Assembly: GCA_951802195.1 (NCBI GenBank)
Contig: OX637627.1
Coordinates: 682,001 to 746,000 of the forward strand
Source of the DNA: Tausonia pullulans
Lineage: Eukaryota > Basidiomycota > Tremellomycetes > Cystofilobasidiales > Mrakiaceae
Length of the DNA stretch: 64,000 nucleotides
Direction of reading: 5' to 3'
Position 1 is the first letter of the stretch. The number at the start of each line of letters is the position of its first letter. A program made the position numbers and the translations under genes. The notes below the pieces were generated by a model that saw nothing but the letters and a program-made list of their open reading frames with translations, had not been told where the DNA came from and did no database searches. Shown here in pieces: positions 46,080-57,173 of the stretch.

Positions 46080-46762
46080 GCTGGAATGAGGTGAAAACGT
46101 AGAGAAGAGACGAGGAGAATGGGCGTATGAAGGAGAGGAGGGAGGTAGAAGCAAGCCTCAGGAGAGCAGCCACCTGGCACGCGGGCTTATCAAACTCCGG
46201 TTCCCGTCCCTTCCCCACATCGATATCGCCGCTCTTCTTCGATGTTTCCGACTTGCGCGGAGTCTCACGGGAGCTTTGGCAGCCTATCTGGGCGACCCGA
46301 GATGGACGGGAGAGGAAATGCATGCCGTTTTCCTTAGGAAGAGACCAGGATTTGACTTTGGCCTCGATGGGCGGCTGATGGAGGAAAAGTTTCTCCAACG
46401 GCTAGCGAGGGAGGATAAGAAGGGAGGTTAAGCCTCACTGTACGGGTGAAGCCTTCAACGAGGAGAGGTGACCGAGAAACTTTGCTCTTCGCATACCAAA
46501 GAGAAGGCTTTGATAGGGATAAATGAACATATGAATCAAGCATGAAGTGAAGAAATGTGCGAATAACAGTGAATGACAACGAAAAAAAGTCGCTTGAGGC
46601 AAAAGTACAGCCAGGCGAGAGCATGAAAGAGGCAAGTCCGCCACCAGAAGCCTCAATATCTTGAGTATGCGCCGGGGAGGGAGAGGGAAAAAGAGAAAGT
46701 TGGCCCAAAGACGAGCAAAGATAAAATTCATGAAGAAGAGAAAGAAATCAAATGCAAAGTAT
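46080..46762. promoter_or_regulatory. Intergenic region between NIA1 start and NRT2 stop
   Basis: About 0.68 kb lies upstream of nitrate reductase and should contain its promoter together with the 3' end of the transporter transcript. Open frames in it look random. No strong TATA box was seen. Confidence 0.4.
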
Positions 46763-49219
46763 TTATTCTCTCGGAGGCGGGATGAAGAAAAGGAGGCCGT
46801 TGATACCGAGCGCGATGACACCTGGAGAGGGAGAACGCAACGAAGTCAGAACGGATTTCCTTGTCAGTTCTGGTTATACACTCACCAGAAATCCACCAGG
46901 CCTCTCCGAGCTTAGGGTGGAACCTCCAGATGAGAGCGAAAAAGATTCCCCCGGCGTTTCCGAAGGCACCGACGAGCCCAGACATGGCACCATTGTTCCT
47001 GCTTGAGATGTGCGGGACGAGGCTGTGGTGAAATGTGAAGAAATTAGCCGTTAGCGGGCGGGATGCGGGGGACTGAGCGACTAGGATGAAGGCTGGGACT
47101 CACGAAAAGTTGGCTCCGTTGGCCATCTCGTTAAAAATGGCGAGACCAACGATCCATCCAACCATGCCGCCGATAGAGGGCGAGCCAGCCTTAGATGAGA
47201 AAGAGATAAAGGTTAGAACGAGTCGTCAAAGACAGAGGGGCAAGGAGACCGGACACCTACAGTATGAAGCCACCTGCCGAAACCGATGGAGAGAACTCCC
47301 TGACCAATTCCGAGGCCAAGAGTACTGTTGCACACCAATTGTTGAGCGAAATATATCGAACCTAGCAGTGGGGTAACCGTGACTCACAGGTAGACCTTTG
47401 ACTTGACGCCAAAACGGCGGTAAAGAATATCGGCAACAATGCCGCCCAGAGGCCGGGTGAAGAGATTGAGGAAGCCAAAGATGGAAGCGTAGTAGCCCGA
47501 GTGAAGAAGGCCCATCTTCGGGTGGGCCTTAAGGATGTCGTTGCCAAGGTTGGAGTCAACTAGTATTTGGGACGGTCAGCGGGTGAGCAAATATATAAGG
47601 TTGCTTGGGCGACTCACCAGCAAGCTCAAACCCAAAAGTAGTCATGTAGGCAAGAGCAGGGAGCCAAGTGAGCGGGTCGATGAAGATCCTGAAGGCCGAC
47701 TTGAGCGTAAGGGCCTCGTTGACGGCGGTCGCGACGGCGGGAGTGTTGGCAATGCGGTCGCCGTGTTGGTCAATCACATCGTTCTCGTCGTCAACCTCGG
47801 CGACCTGGATACTGTCTTGTTCCTTGTCGCGCTTCTTTTGAGCAACGCGCGCCTTCTCGGCCTCGTCGAGTTGAATGTCATGCCCCTGGAGGACGGAAAC
47901 GGCGGTTGCAGGGGTGAGGTGGCGCTGGGACCACTTGCCGGCGGGGTGGTCAGTTCCGCTGGAAGAATATAATGTCAGTTTTAGATCAAGGGAACAGAGA
48001 AGTGTCTGGTAGGTACAAGACAACAGTGGCGATCGCGACCAGAAGGAGAATGGGGACCGGGACGACGGCGAAGGCGACCTGTGAATGGGGAGTCAGCGCC
48101 GAGCCAAAAAAAAAAAAAAAAAAGTAAAATTTTAGTGAAAGATTCACCCTCCAAGCCTTGTGAAGGGACATAGTCTCGTGTAGCTTGAACAGGGTGGCGG
48201 TCATGACGACGTAGGTGACTCCTGGAGGGGAGCAATTGACTCGGTCAGGGCTGTATAAAGAGTAAGGGGCTAGTCGACACACCTCCTCCCATGTTGCCCC
48301 ATCCACCGGCGAGGGCGTTGGCAGTTCCGACGACGTTGGTGTCGAAGAAGCAGGTAGTCCATCCGACGCAGGGGACGAAGGAACCTCCGAGGATGCCAAT
48401 AAAAAAGCGAGTAACGAGAAGCCCCTGGTAGCTCTGGACGGTGCCAGCGAGACCCGAGGGAATGGCGCCGATGACAAGAATGCCGGCCATGGTGAGACGA
48501 GGTCCGAAGCGGTCTACTATGGGACCGGTGATGAGTCGGACGACGAGAGTCTTAAGGAGGAAGAGTAAGCCCAGGGTTGAAAGAAGACAGTAAAGGAGAG
48601 AGACTAACGGCGCAGAGGGCGACGATGTTGGAGTTTCCGACCTGGGCTGACGTGAGCTGGAGGTCTTCTTTAATCGCTTCAGGGATGAGTGGCGGGTAGG
48701 CGAACCACGATAGGAACGCGACTGAGGTTGGTAGAGATAAGGAGTCAATATGAGGGTCTGGGATACGGTCCAGCCTTTTCGATGCGCTCAGCGGCTGCTT
48801 CGCTCGATTCAGAGACTCACCGAAGAAGCCGAGCCATGCGAGGTGGAAGTTCCTCGTGTATGGATTAGCGAAGTTGAAGATTGCTGCAGGAAGAGGGTGG
48901 CGTCAACAAGGAAGAGGCGGCACGTGGGCGAAATCAGGTTTCGCTCACGGAGGGTGTACTGCGGAGAGAGATCGCCAAATATCAGGATCAACCGACAAAA
49001 CAAGAGATTCAACACGCATCTACGGACCGACTTCAGGTTGAGAGGATTGATCTGAGGTGGCTCCCAGAGCGACGCGACACGGAAGGGTGGCGGGCTAGAA
49101 GGCGTCGCACCAGCGCTCTTGCGCTCGGGCACGACGGCCCTCTTCTCGTCAGAGAGGGATTGTTGAGAGACAGGCTCGATCTCGTTCGAGGATTGCAGGG
49201 AGATCGTATAGTTGGCCAT
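46763..49219 (-). CDS. NRT2: High-affinity nitrate/nitrite transporter, NNP family MFS
   Basis: NNP proteins carry nitrate or nitrite with protons across the plasma membrane. The N-terminal tail (MANYTISLQSSNEIEPVSQQ) is cytosolic and polar. Membrane segments carry LAWLGFFVAFLSWFAYPPLI, VVRLITGPIVDRFGPRLTMA and FFIGILGGSFVPCVGWTTCF. Two nitrate signatures are present: NALAGGWGNMGGG and SGLVGAFGNAGG. A long charged loop between helices 6 and 7 (DIQLDEAEKARVAQKKRDKE and onwards) matches the large central loop of fungal CrnA/NRT2 proteins. The second half has PLTWLPALAYMTTFGFELA, FTRPLGGIVADILYRRFGVK and EMANGANFSLVPHISSRNNG. It ends GINGLLFFIPPPRE. One intron (about 48108-48123) holds an A run. 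The gene lies head to tail with NIA1 and head to head with NII1. Confidence 0.95.
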
Positions 49220-50696
49220 GGTCCGGAACGAGGGAAGTAGGAGAAGCGAGAGAGGGAACGAGCCGGAGGAGATAATCAGGACTTGGGGGAAGAGGAGAGA
49301 TGGTTGGGAGGCAGGCTCTTCTTCTTATACTGTATCAGAAGGGAAGGCCTGCAGTCCTCCTGGCAGTCTCCTGTTCCGCTCGAATCGGGGCGCTGTTTAA
49401 TGGGCGAGAACTAGCAGGGTCGTCGATAGGGAATCTCCCATATCGGGGAAAACATCTCGTGGGAATGCGAGGCCGGGGCCAGCGGAGCCCCGACCGCGAG
49501 GCGGAGAAATCCAACAGAACGCCAAGGGCTGTGAGGGAGGCGGGTGCGCGGTTCCTGCTCGGTTAGCCGTTTAGCCCGGTAATTTTCTCTCGATGAGCGA
49601 TAAAGCCCTGCTGTCTTCCAGAGTTACATTGAAATTTGACAGACGGAGGCGTGTAGCCTAACACTTTAAGCCTCAACCGGGCTCCGTGCTGGAATGCTGA
49701 CAATGGTATTGGTGATCAGTAATCACGACTCCATCTTCATCTTATCCACATTTCGTTTCGCCTCTGTGCTCTCAAAGGCCTCACCCCTACAGTTGTTTTC
49801 GAGAGATTTGTCCTGTTGTCCTGACACCCTGGTGAGTTAGACCTTGAAGAGTTGAGGTCCAGCTAGCCAATACTAAGCCGATTGACGCCGCATTGCTTGC
49901 ACATGAAAAATGAAGATTGCAAACTTTTTTTCTTAAAGTCATGGATCAAGCATAGAGGGCGGCATGACCCTCTGAAAACCAGCAAGAGGGAGAAAGGTGG
50001 AGAGAGAATCTAGCTAGAGATCGATGAGAGGGAGTGTATAGATGGGGACGGGAAAGGGGATGATAAGGAAGAATCGGCTGCATTGTCTGTAGAGTACGTA
50101 AGCCCCGGGACTTACATTCAATACTTAGGTCTGCTTGAATTCTACCGCTCTTGGATTTTCTCTGACTGCTCCGAATCTTGCTCGCCTTCCTCTCGAATTT
50201 TGATAGACTTAAATGGCGCGCGCGCTTGATCCGCTGAGCCGCTTGAGCGCAGCGCCCGCGTCGTCGTGATTTGCCGCTGTTCTGATTCGCTGCTCCACAA
50301 CGTAGCCACATCATTGAGGTTTCCGCGTTCCCCCATCCCTGGGAAGCTATGAATCATCATGCGATTCCAGCGCGCAGAGTTAGACGCACGCCCGTGCTTC
50401 TTCACTCATCTTTTGAAGCTAACTTTCTTCTCATATTTCAATTTTCCATGACAGTTTGAGTGCACGGGTTTCCGCGCGAGCCTGACCGCTCGACGGATAA
50501 GCCAAGCATGAGGCGTGAGGTCGAGATCCGGCCTGACCGGAACGAACTCCTCAGCGTCGCTGCTTCGCCGTTTCGCGTGATAACGAACCGTTCTCATTCG
50601 GTCCAGTGTTCGCTGCTAGCTTTCTTCTCATCCCAACAACCACCAATCCCTTGCCAATCTCCTCAGCCGACCCACCTTACCCCCCTCTCTCTCTCC
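49220..50696. promoter_or_regulatory. Divergent NRT2-NII1 promoter region with six HGATAR sites
   Basis: The 1.48-kb region between the two start codons has HGATAR cores on the plus strand at 49270-49275 (AGATAA), 49424-49429 (CGATAG), 49598-49603 (CGATAA), 50061-50066 (TGATAA), 50201-50206 (TGATAG) and 50578-50583 (TGATAA). HGATAR is the site of AreA/Nit2-type GATA factors that switch on nitrate genes when ammonium is scarce. I did not find a convincing site for a pathway-specific nitrate activator. No open frame here looks like a gene. Confidence 0.6.
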
Positions 50697-53600
50697 ATGT
50701 CCCCCATCGCCACAGAGTCGAGCAGCAGCGGCAGAAGTGCTGCTCCTCCGGCCCCTGCAACGAGGTCCTTCGCCGCCCCGCCGCCACAGGAGGGCGCTCG
50801 GAGACAGCGGATCTTTGTCGTCGGACTCGGAAGTGAGCGTTACCTTTGCTCTAGAGAATGGGAGTACTTTGAGGCTGACCAGCGTCTCCTCTCCATTTCA
50901 GTGGTCGGGATCGGTGAGTCTGAAGAGTGATGGTCATCGATTTTCTTGTGGAGGGCGTCTCCCCAAGTCTCTCCCCAGATCGTCCTTCCCTACGGCCATT
51001 TGTCCTCAACTTCTCTCTCTTCTCTTCTAACGGCCAGCTCCTGCCCCCAGCTTTCATCGAAAAGGTCCTCGCCGCCGATGCTGAGGCTGGCCGCTACAAG
51101 ATCATCACCTGCGGAGAAGAGAAGCACCTCGCCTATAACCGAGTACGTCCCGGAGCGAGACGGACAGGAATGGGGCAAGCACGCGGGCTCACGCGTTATT
51201 ACCCCGTCCAGGTCGGACTTACGGACTTCTTTGACACCCGGCAAGTCTCTTCTCTGTACCTCAATCACCCGGAGTGGTACGCTGCCCAGGATGCGGGTCG
51301 TTTGTGAGTGCCACATTACCCCTGCACAGAGGATCGCATTGGCTGATGACGCCTCTCCTGCGTACCACCTCAGCGAGTTTCACATCGGAGAGCAGGTCAC
51401 GTTAGTCGACTACGAGAACAAGATTGCCCACGTAGATACTGGTGCCACGTACGAGTTCGACATTTGCGTCGTGAGTTGCCATTGCCAACGTTCCAGTGTC
51501 CGACGCAGACTTATCTGGGACGTCCCCCCTCTAGATTGCGACGGGCTCTGATGCCGGGATGCCGTCATACTGCTCCGTGGAGCGCGGCCGGAATACGGAG
51601 GGAGCTTTTGTTTACCGCAACATCGGTTTGTCCACCCCGATGGTCGAACGAAAATGCTTCTCAACTGACTCACATCCCTGTCAGCGGACCTCGAGAAAAT
51701 CATCGCCTACGGAGGCCAGCCTCACGTCACCAAGGCCGTCGTCGTCGGTGGCGGCCTTCTCGGTCTCGAAGCGGCCAAGGCCGTGTACGACATGGAGGAG
51801 ATCGACGACGTTTCGTGAGTTTGGTCGGCCGTCCCGGAGATCTACTCGCTGATGCTTACCCGGACATCCCCTTCAGCATCATTAACCGGCAAGCTTACCC
51901 CCTTTCTAGGCAACTTGATAGCTCGGCAGGAGAGATGGTACTCCGGCGGATCGAGGCGATGGGAGTCAATGTCCACACCTCAGTCAATGTCAAAGACATG
52001 CTCGTCGAGCCGTCGACAGTGAACCCCAGGGGCGAGCTCTTCAAAGGCTTTGAGTTTGACGATGGAGAGGTCGTCGGTGAGTCATTTTTACCCCCGTTTA
52101 CCTTGTATGCGAATTCACCATCACCTCTTCACGTAGAGGCCGACCTTGTAATATTTGCGGTCGGCATTACCCCGCGAGACGAACTTGCGCGGATGTCGGG
52201 CATCAAGGTGGCCACAAGGGGCGGCATCGACGTCGACGACAATCTCGAGACGAGCGCCAAGGGTATCTATGCCATCGGAGAGTGCGCCAGCTGGCGAGGC
52301 AACACATACGGACTCATTGCGCCTGGAGGTCAGCCTACTCATTCTGCCTCGGGTGACAAGCTGCCTTTGACTGAATTTTATCTCACCTCCTACAGTCGAG
52401 ATGGCAGACATCCTCGCCTTTAATCTCTGCCAGACCTCGACAAACCTGGGCAACTTCAAGCCGAGGAAGATGAACAACCCGGACCTCTCGACCAAGCTTA
52501 AGCTCATGGGTGTTGACGTTGCCTCCTTGTGCGTCGGCTCCTTCGCTGAATGCTCGGAGGGCCCTGGCTAACTTGCTTGCCCCTCTTTCCTTTAGCGGCG
52601 ACTTCTTCGCCGACCGCTCGATCGGCACGCACCGTCCCCTTGTCGAGACCGTTTCCAGGCGCAAGGTTGTCGAGGTTGCTGTCGACGAGGGGACCGACCC
52701 CCAGCTGCCCTCACCGCCTCCTGAGGTTCAGATGCGCAATGGCAAGAAAATAAAATACGCTGAGAACCTCCCGGACGAGCCGATCAAGTGCCTCACATTC
52801 AAGGACCCGATCGCCGGCACGTACAAAAAGTACATCTTCAGCGCCGATGGCAAGTTTCTCCTCGGCGGCATGATGGTCGGCGACGTCTCAGACTTTGGTG
52901 TGTGCTCTCTATATCCCGCCCGCATTCGGTAAGGCCTAAGTTGACGTCTTCGAACTCCCACAGTCAAGCTGGTCGCGATCACCAAGAAAAAGAAACCGCT
53001 CGACATGGACCCCGCTGATTTTATTGTCGGCAAGAAGAGTGGCGAAGATGACGGCGCCGATCTCGACGACGACACTCAGGTCTGCTCTTGCCACGTGAGT
53101 GCGACTGACGTGGGGTCGTCACAACGACCTTTGACCTAACCACTGACCTGCCCTCTCTGATCGCTCGTTCAGAACGTCACCAAGGGCCAGATCGGAGCTT
53201 GCGTCCGTGAACAGGGCGCCAAGACGCTCGCCGACGTCAAGCGGTGCACCAAGGCTGGAAACGGATGTGGAGGCTGCATCGTGAGTGAGATTGAACATGT
53301 CTGTTTTTCGCGGCATCTGAACCGATCCCCCTCCCCCCTTCACCGACAGCCGCTCGTCACTAGTGAGCATCACTACACACCCTCAGCTGGGGCTCGACTG
53401 ACATGTCTTTTCCCTCCTTCAGACATCTTCCAGTCCGAGATGAAGAAGGCCGGCTTGACGGTGTCCAACAACATCTGCTCGCACTTCGCGATGAGCCGTG
53501 CCGACCTCTTCAGCATTGTCAAGTGTGTCCTTCCCACGTCTCTGAGTTTGGCCGCACATACTCACTGACTGCACCTGCTCCCCGTCCAAAGGATTAAGAA

Positions 53601-55969
53601 GCTCAAGACATTCAGGGAGATCATGACCACCTCGGGAGTTCGCAAGGACGCCATCGGCTGCGAGATCTGTAAGGTCTGCATTCATTCTCTCTTCCTTCAT
53701 TTCAGAGAGACTGGATAGCTGACATTCTGCCCTCTTCCTCCAGCCCTGCGTTGGATCCATCCTTTCATCGACCGTCGGCATCAACGCCCATGTCATGGAT
53801 GCCGCTCACCACCCAAACCAGGACACAAACGACAAATACCTCGGTAATATCCAGCGCGACGGCACCTTCTCCGTGGTGCCGCGCATGGCTGCTGGTGAGG
53901 TCACCCCCGATGGCCTCATCGCCTGCGGACAGGTCGCGAAGAAGTACAACCTTTACACCAAGATCACCGGTGGCCAGCGTGTCGACCTGTTTGGCGCCAA
54001 GAAGCAGGATCTACCAGACATCTGGGCCGAGCTCATCGCTGCTGTGTGTGGCTATCTGCCATCTCTGCACCGCGAATTCTTCGCTGACCCTGTGCTGATT
54101 GCTCACTCAGGGCTTTGAGAGCGGCCACGCCTACGGCAAGAGTCTTCGGACCGTCAAGTCGTGCGTCGGAAGCAGCTGGTGCCGTTATGGGTGAGTCTCC
54201 CTTTTCCTCCTGTGTCCTTCCTGTGCTTATGTCCTATCCCTTCTCGATCAAGTGTTGGAGACTCGGTCGGTCTCGCCGTTCAGCTTGAAGAAAGGTACAA
54301 GGGTGTACGCTCGCCGCACAAGGTCTGTCCATCTCAGCATTCTCTGTCAATGCAGTGTCTGATCCTTCTCTCTTGTCCTCCAGTTTAAGGGAGGGGTTTC
54401 TGGCTGTGTCCGCGAGTGCGCCGAGGGTTCGTTCTCCCTTAGACTCTCTTCGCCCACGTCAGTCCCAGCGTACTGACCGCTCTCTCTGTAGCTCAAAGCA
54501 AGGACTTTGGTCTCATCGCCACCGACAAGGGTTGGAACATTTACATCGCTGGAAATGGAGGAGCCATCCCTCGCCATGGCACCCTCTTTGCTACCGACGT
54601 CCCGCCGACAAAAGTTGTCAAGATCCTCGATCGCTACCTGATGTGTCAGTCGGCCCTGCTCTCTACCTCTACCTCCATCGGTTAGAAATCACATCTAATC
54701 TCTTGGTTGTTTTCAGACTACATCTATACTGCCGACAAGCTTCAGCGGACGGCTCGCTGGCTCGAGACGTTCGACGGCGGCGTCGACAAGCTCAAGCGTA
54801 TTCTTCTCGACGATGAGCTCGGAATCTGCGCCGAACTTGAGAAGGCGATGAACGACCTAGTTGGTACATACGAGTGCGAGTGGACTCGTGAGTTCATTTT
54901 CCGATCGCCTGTCTACTCTGAGCCTTGCGACTGATGTAATACCACTTCAGGCGTTGTCGACGAGCCCGCACGCCGTAAGCAGTTCAAACAGTTTGCCAAC
55001 ACGGACGAGATTCTGGAGAATGTTGAGCGGGTCATCGAGCGGACCCAGCCTCGACCTGCTGAGGTGCGTCACTGCTCCATATTGCCTTTCCCTTGCATTT
55101 CGTCTCGCCGCCGACCATGGACTCTCCGGTCGATCTATCACAGTGGCCCAAGGACTACCCTCCTGTCCGGCACTCCAAAAACGACTTTTCCACGCCGGTG
55201 ACGACCTGGGCTTGGGAGAAAGTCGCCTCGATGTCGGACCTCATGCCTTCAACCGACGGCGTCACCAGCGCGACGATCAAGTGGGGCGATACCCAGCTCG
55301 CTATCTTTGACGTCCCTGGCCGAGGACTATACGCGACTCAGCAGATGTGAATCTCATCCCTATGTTCTTTATGTGAGCACCTTACTCACCATGTGTCACT
55401 CCCCAACAGGTGCCCGCACAAGCGCGCTCAGATCCTCTCTCATGGTATCGTGGGCGACGACGAGAACGGTCGTGTGTTTGTTGTTTGCCCACTTCACAAG
55501 CGACAGTTTAACCTCGAGGACGGAGAGTGTCTCAACGACGGAGAGTACTCGATCATTACGTGAGTCACGATAGTCTGTGTACCAACCGCTACAAGGGATG
55601 TATGCTGAACTTGTTTCTCTATACCACCTCCTAGGTTCGACGTCAAAGAGCAAGACGGCTTCCTTTTCCTTCTCCTTCCGCCGGTGGAGGATCTCGACGC
55701 TGCTCTCGGCACCTCCAAGGTTCGTTCTTATCTTGCGTTGTTCGTCTGGACGCACCGACCGACGCTCTTCCCTTCTACCCTCGCAGTGGATGGTCACGCA
55801 AGCGACGAGTGACGCCATCGGCAAGGGTGCCGCGACTAAGATCCTCTCTGGCGAGCTCGAGATCGTCGGGCCGGACGATCAACACAACGACTCATCGTGC
55901 ACCGGTGGGGCGGCCGACGAGACTGCCGGAGCATGTGGCAGCAGCGGAGGAGGCAAGCTCGAGTGGTAG
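50697..55969 (+). CDS. NII1: Assimilatory nitrite reductase [NAD(P)H]
   Basis: The enzyme reduces nitrite to ammonium with FAD, [4Fe-4S] and sirohaem. The start [14 protein letters not shown] precedes the flavin domain with [31 protein letters not shown] (second dinucleotide fold) and [20 protein letters not shown]. The BFD-like [2Fe-2S] region shows [20 protein letters not shown] and [12 protein letters not shown]. The nitrite/sulphite reductase repeats follow; the sirohaem/[4Fe-4S] cysteines are in [13 protein letters not shown] and [20 protein letters not shown]. The C-terminal Rieske-type domain has [15 protein letters not shown] and [15 protein letters not shown], a complete C-x-H and C-x2-H pair. 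It ends SGGGKLEW. Over a dozen introns interrupt it. Length and domain order are those of fungal NiiA. The start was chosen at the first ATG before the flavin domain; the frame stays open upstream. Confidence 0.96.
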
Positions 55970-57173
55970 TTTCTTTTTTTTATTTCATTTTTTTCATTTT
56001 TCGTTCACCGGTGTTTAGATAGATAGTAGAGTGCTCCCTTGGTTCTTGATCGTCACGATCCAACCCACTCAAGTGTTCTTTCATCCTAGCCCACGTGCCC
56101 TGGACAAGAAGCTCTGCTGAGAAGGCTGACAGATTGGCACAACGTGGCTGTTTCGCTTGCTTCGCTATACCACCGCGGTACACCTGCAAGCTTGGCGATT
56201 GTGTAATTTGCGAACGCTCCTACCTCATTGGGAGACCGTCGGACTCCGCCTGGAGAGGAGAGTTCCATTCCAGGGTACTCTCCAGACCTTTTGACTCTTT
56301 CGGCCGATCCTCACGAGGGTTGCGAATCAGATTCAGTCGGCTCTAAGAGGACCTGGATCGATGCTCTTTGCACTGGACTGAACCCGTCTGATAAGCTCAA
56401 GAATCCACGCGATCCTCGCACATCAAAGAGAGGAAGGGAAGTAATCGGAACGGGAAAGCAGGTTCTGGTCCCGCTTGTTAGGTGTCCCTGTTTGTGTTCT
56501 GCGGCTGGCGGCCGTCATCACTCGCTAGCATAAGTCCTCCCGCAATCTAGTGGCGCACGAACGGAGTCATCGAATACTCTGCGGAGATAGACAAAAGATC
56601 ATTGGGGGCCTTGGGGAAAGGAGGGAATAAAGATAAGAATAGCTCGCCTTTGCCGGGACCAGTCCGGGACAGATAGGATACAGGCGAACTAGCCCGTGGA
56701 ACCCGTGGGGAATGATGGGCCCCTTCCTCTCAGAAGGGGCTTTCTTTAGACCTGAATGCATCGAGAGTCTCGAATCTGATGAGCTGATATCAAGCGACCG
56801 AATAGCTTTACCCTTAAAGTCTTCGATATTTAGGTGCATGAGCACTTTCCTCCCTGATCTCGCAAGGTCGCTACAGTGTCAGTCCAACATAGCGTGAGAT
56901 CATGGGGGTTTGCAGCCTCTATGTGAACGGCTGATAATCGATCGGGCCGCCGCCCTGCGTTGTCACACTCCGCTTCAAGCACCCCAAATCCTGTCACATC
57001 AGACAAACGGTCGGGGCTATTTGGTCTCCCAAATGCTCATCAGATTCAGAGATATCAGAAGGCTGAAAAAACCCTTGCCCTTCCTTCCTCCCTGACCACC
57101 ATATCCCCCTCATTCAAACTCAGTCTCTCTCCCTCTTTCCTTTCCTCTCCCTTCCTCTTCCATCCCCCTCGCT
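55970..57173. other. Intergenic region of 1.2 kb, no gene recognised
   Basis: It lies between the nitrite reductase stop and the ferric reductase start, both on the plus strand, so it should hold the ferric reductase promoter. A T-rich stretch follows the nitrite reductase stop (about 55971-56002), suitable for a 3' end. CT-rich sequence precedes the ferric reductase ATG (57110-57170). No coding segment is supported. Confidence 0.4.

Noticed and set aside
48107-48123. A run that could mark a retroposed poly(A) tail
   Set aside because: It is inside an intron of NRT2, without target-site duplication or adjoining element sequence.
51464-52423. 319-codon open frame across nitrite reductase
   Set aside because: Part of it coincides with true exons, but its first half is read in the wrong frame across introns.
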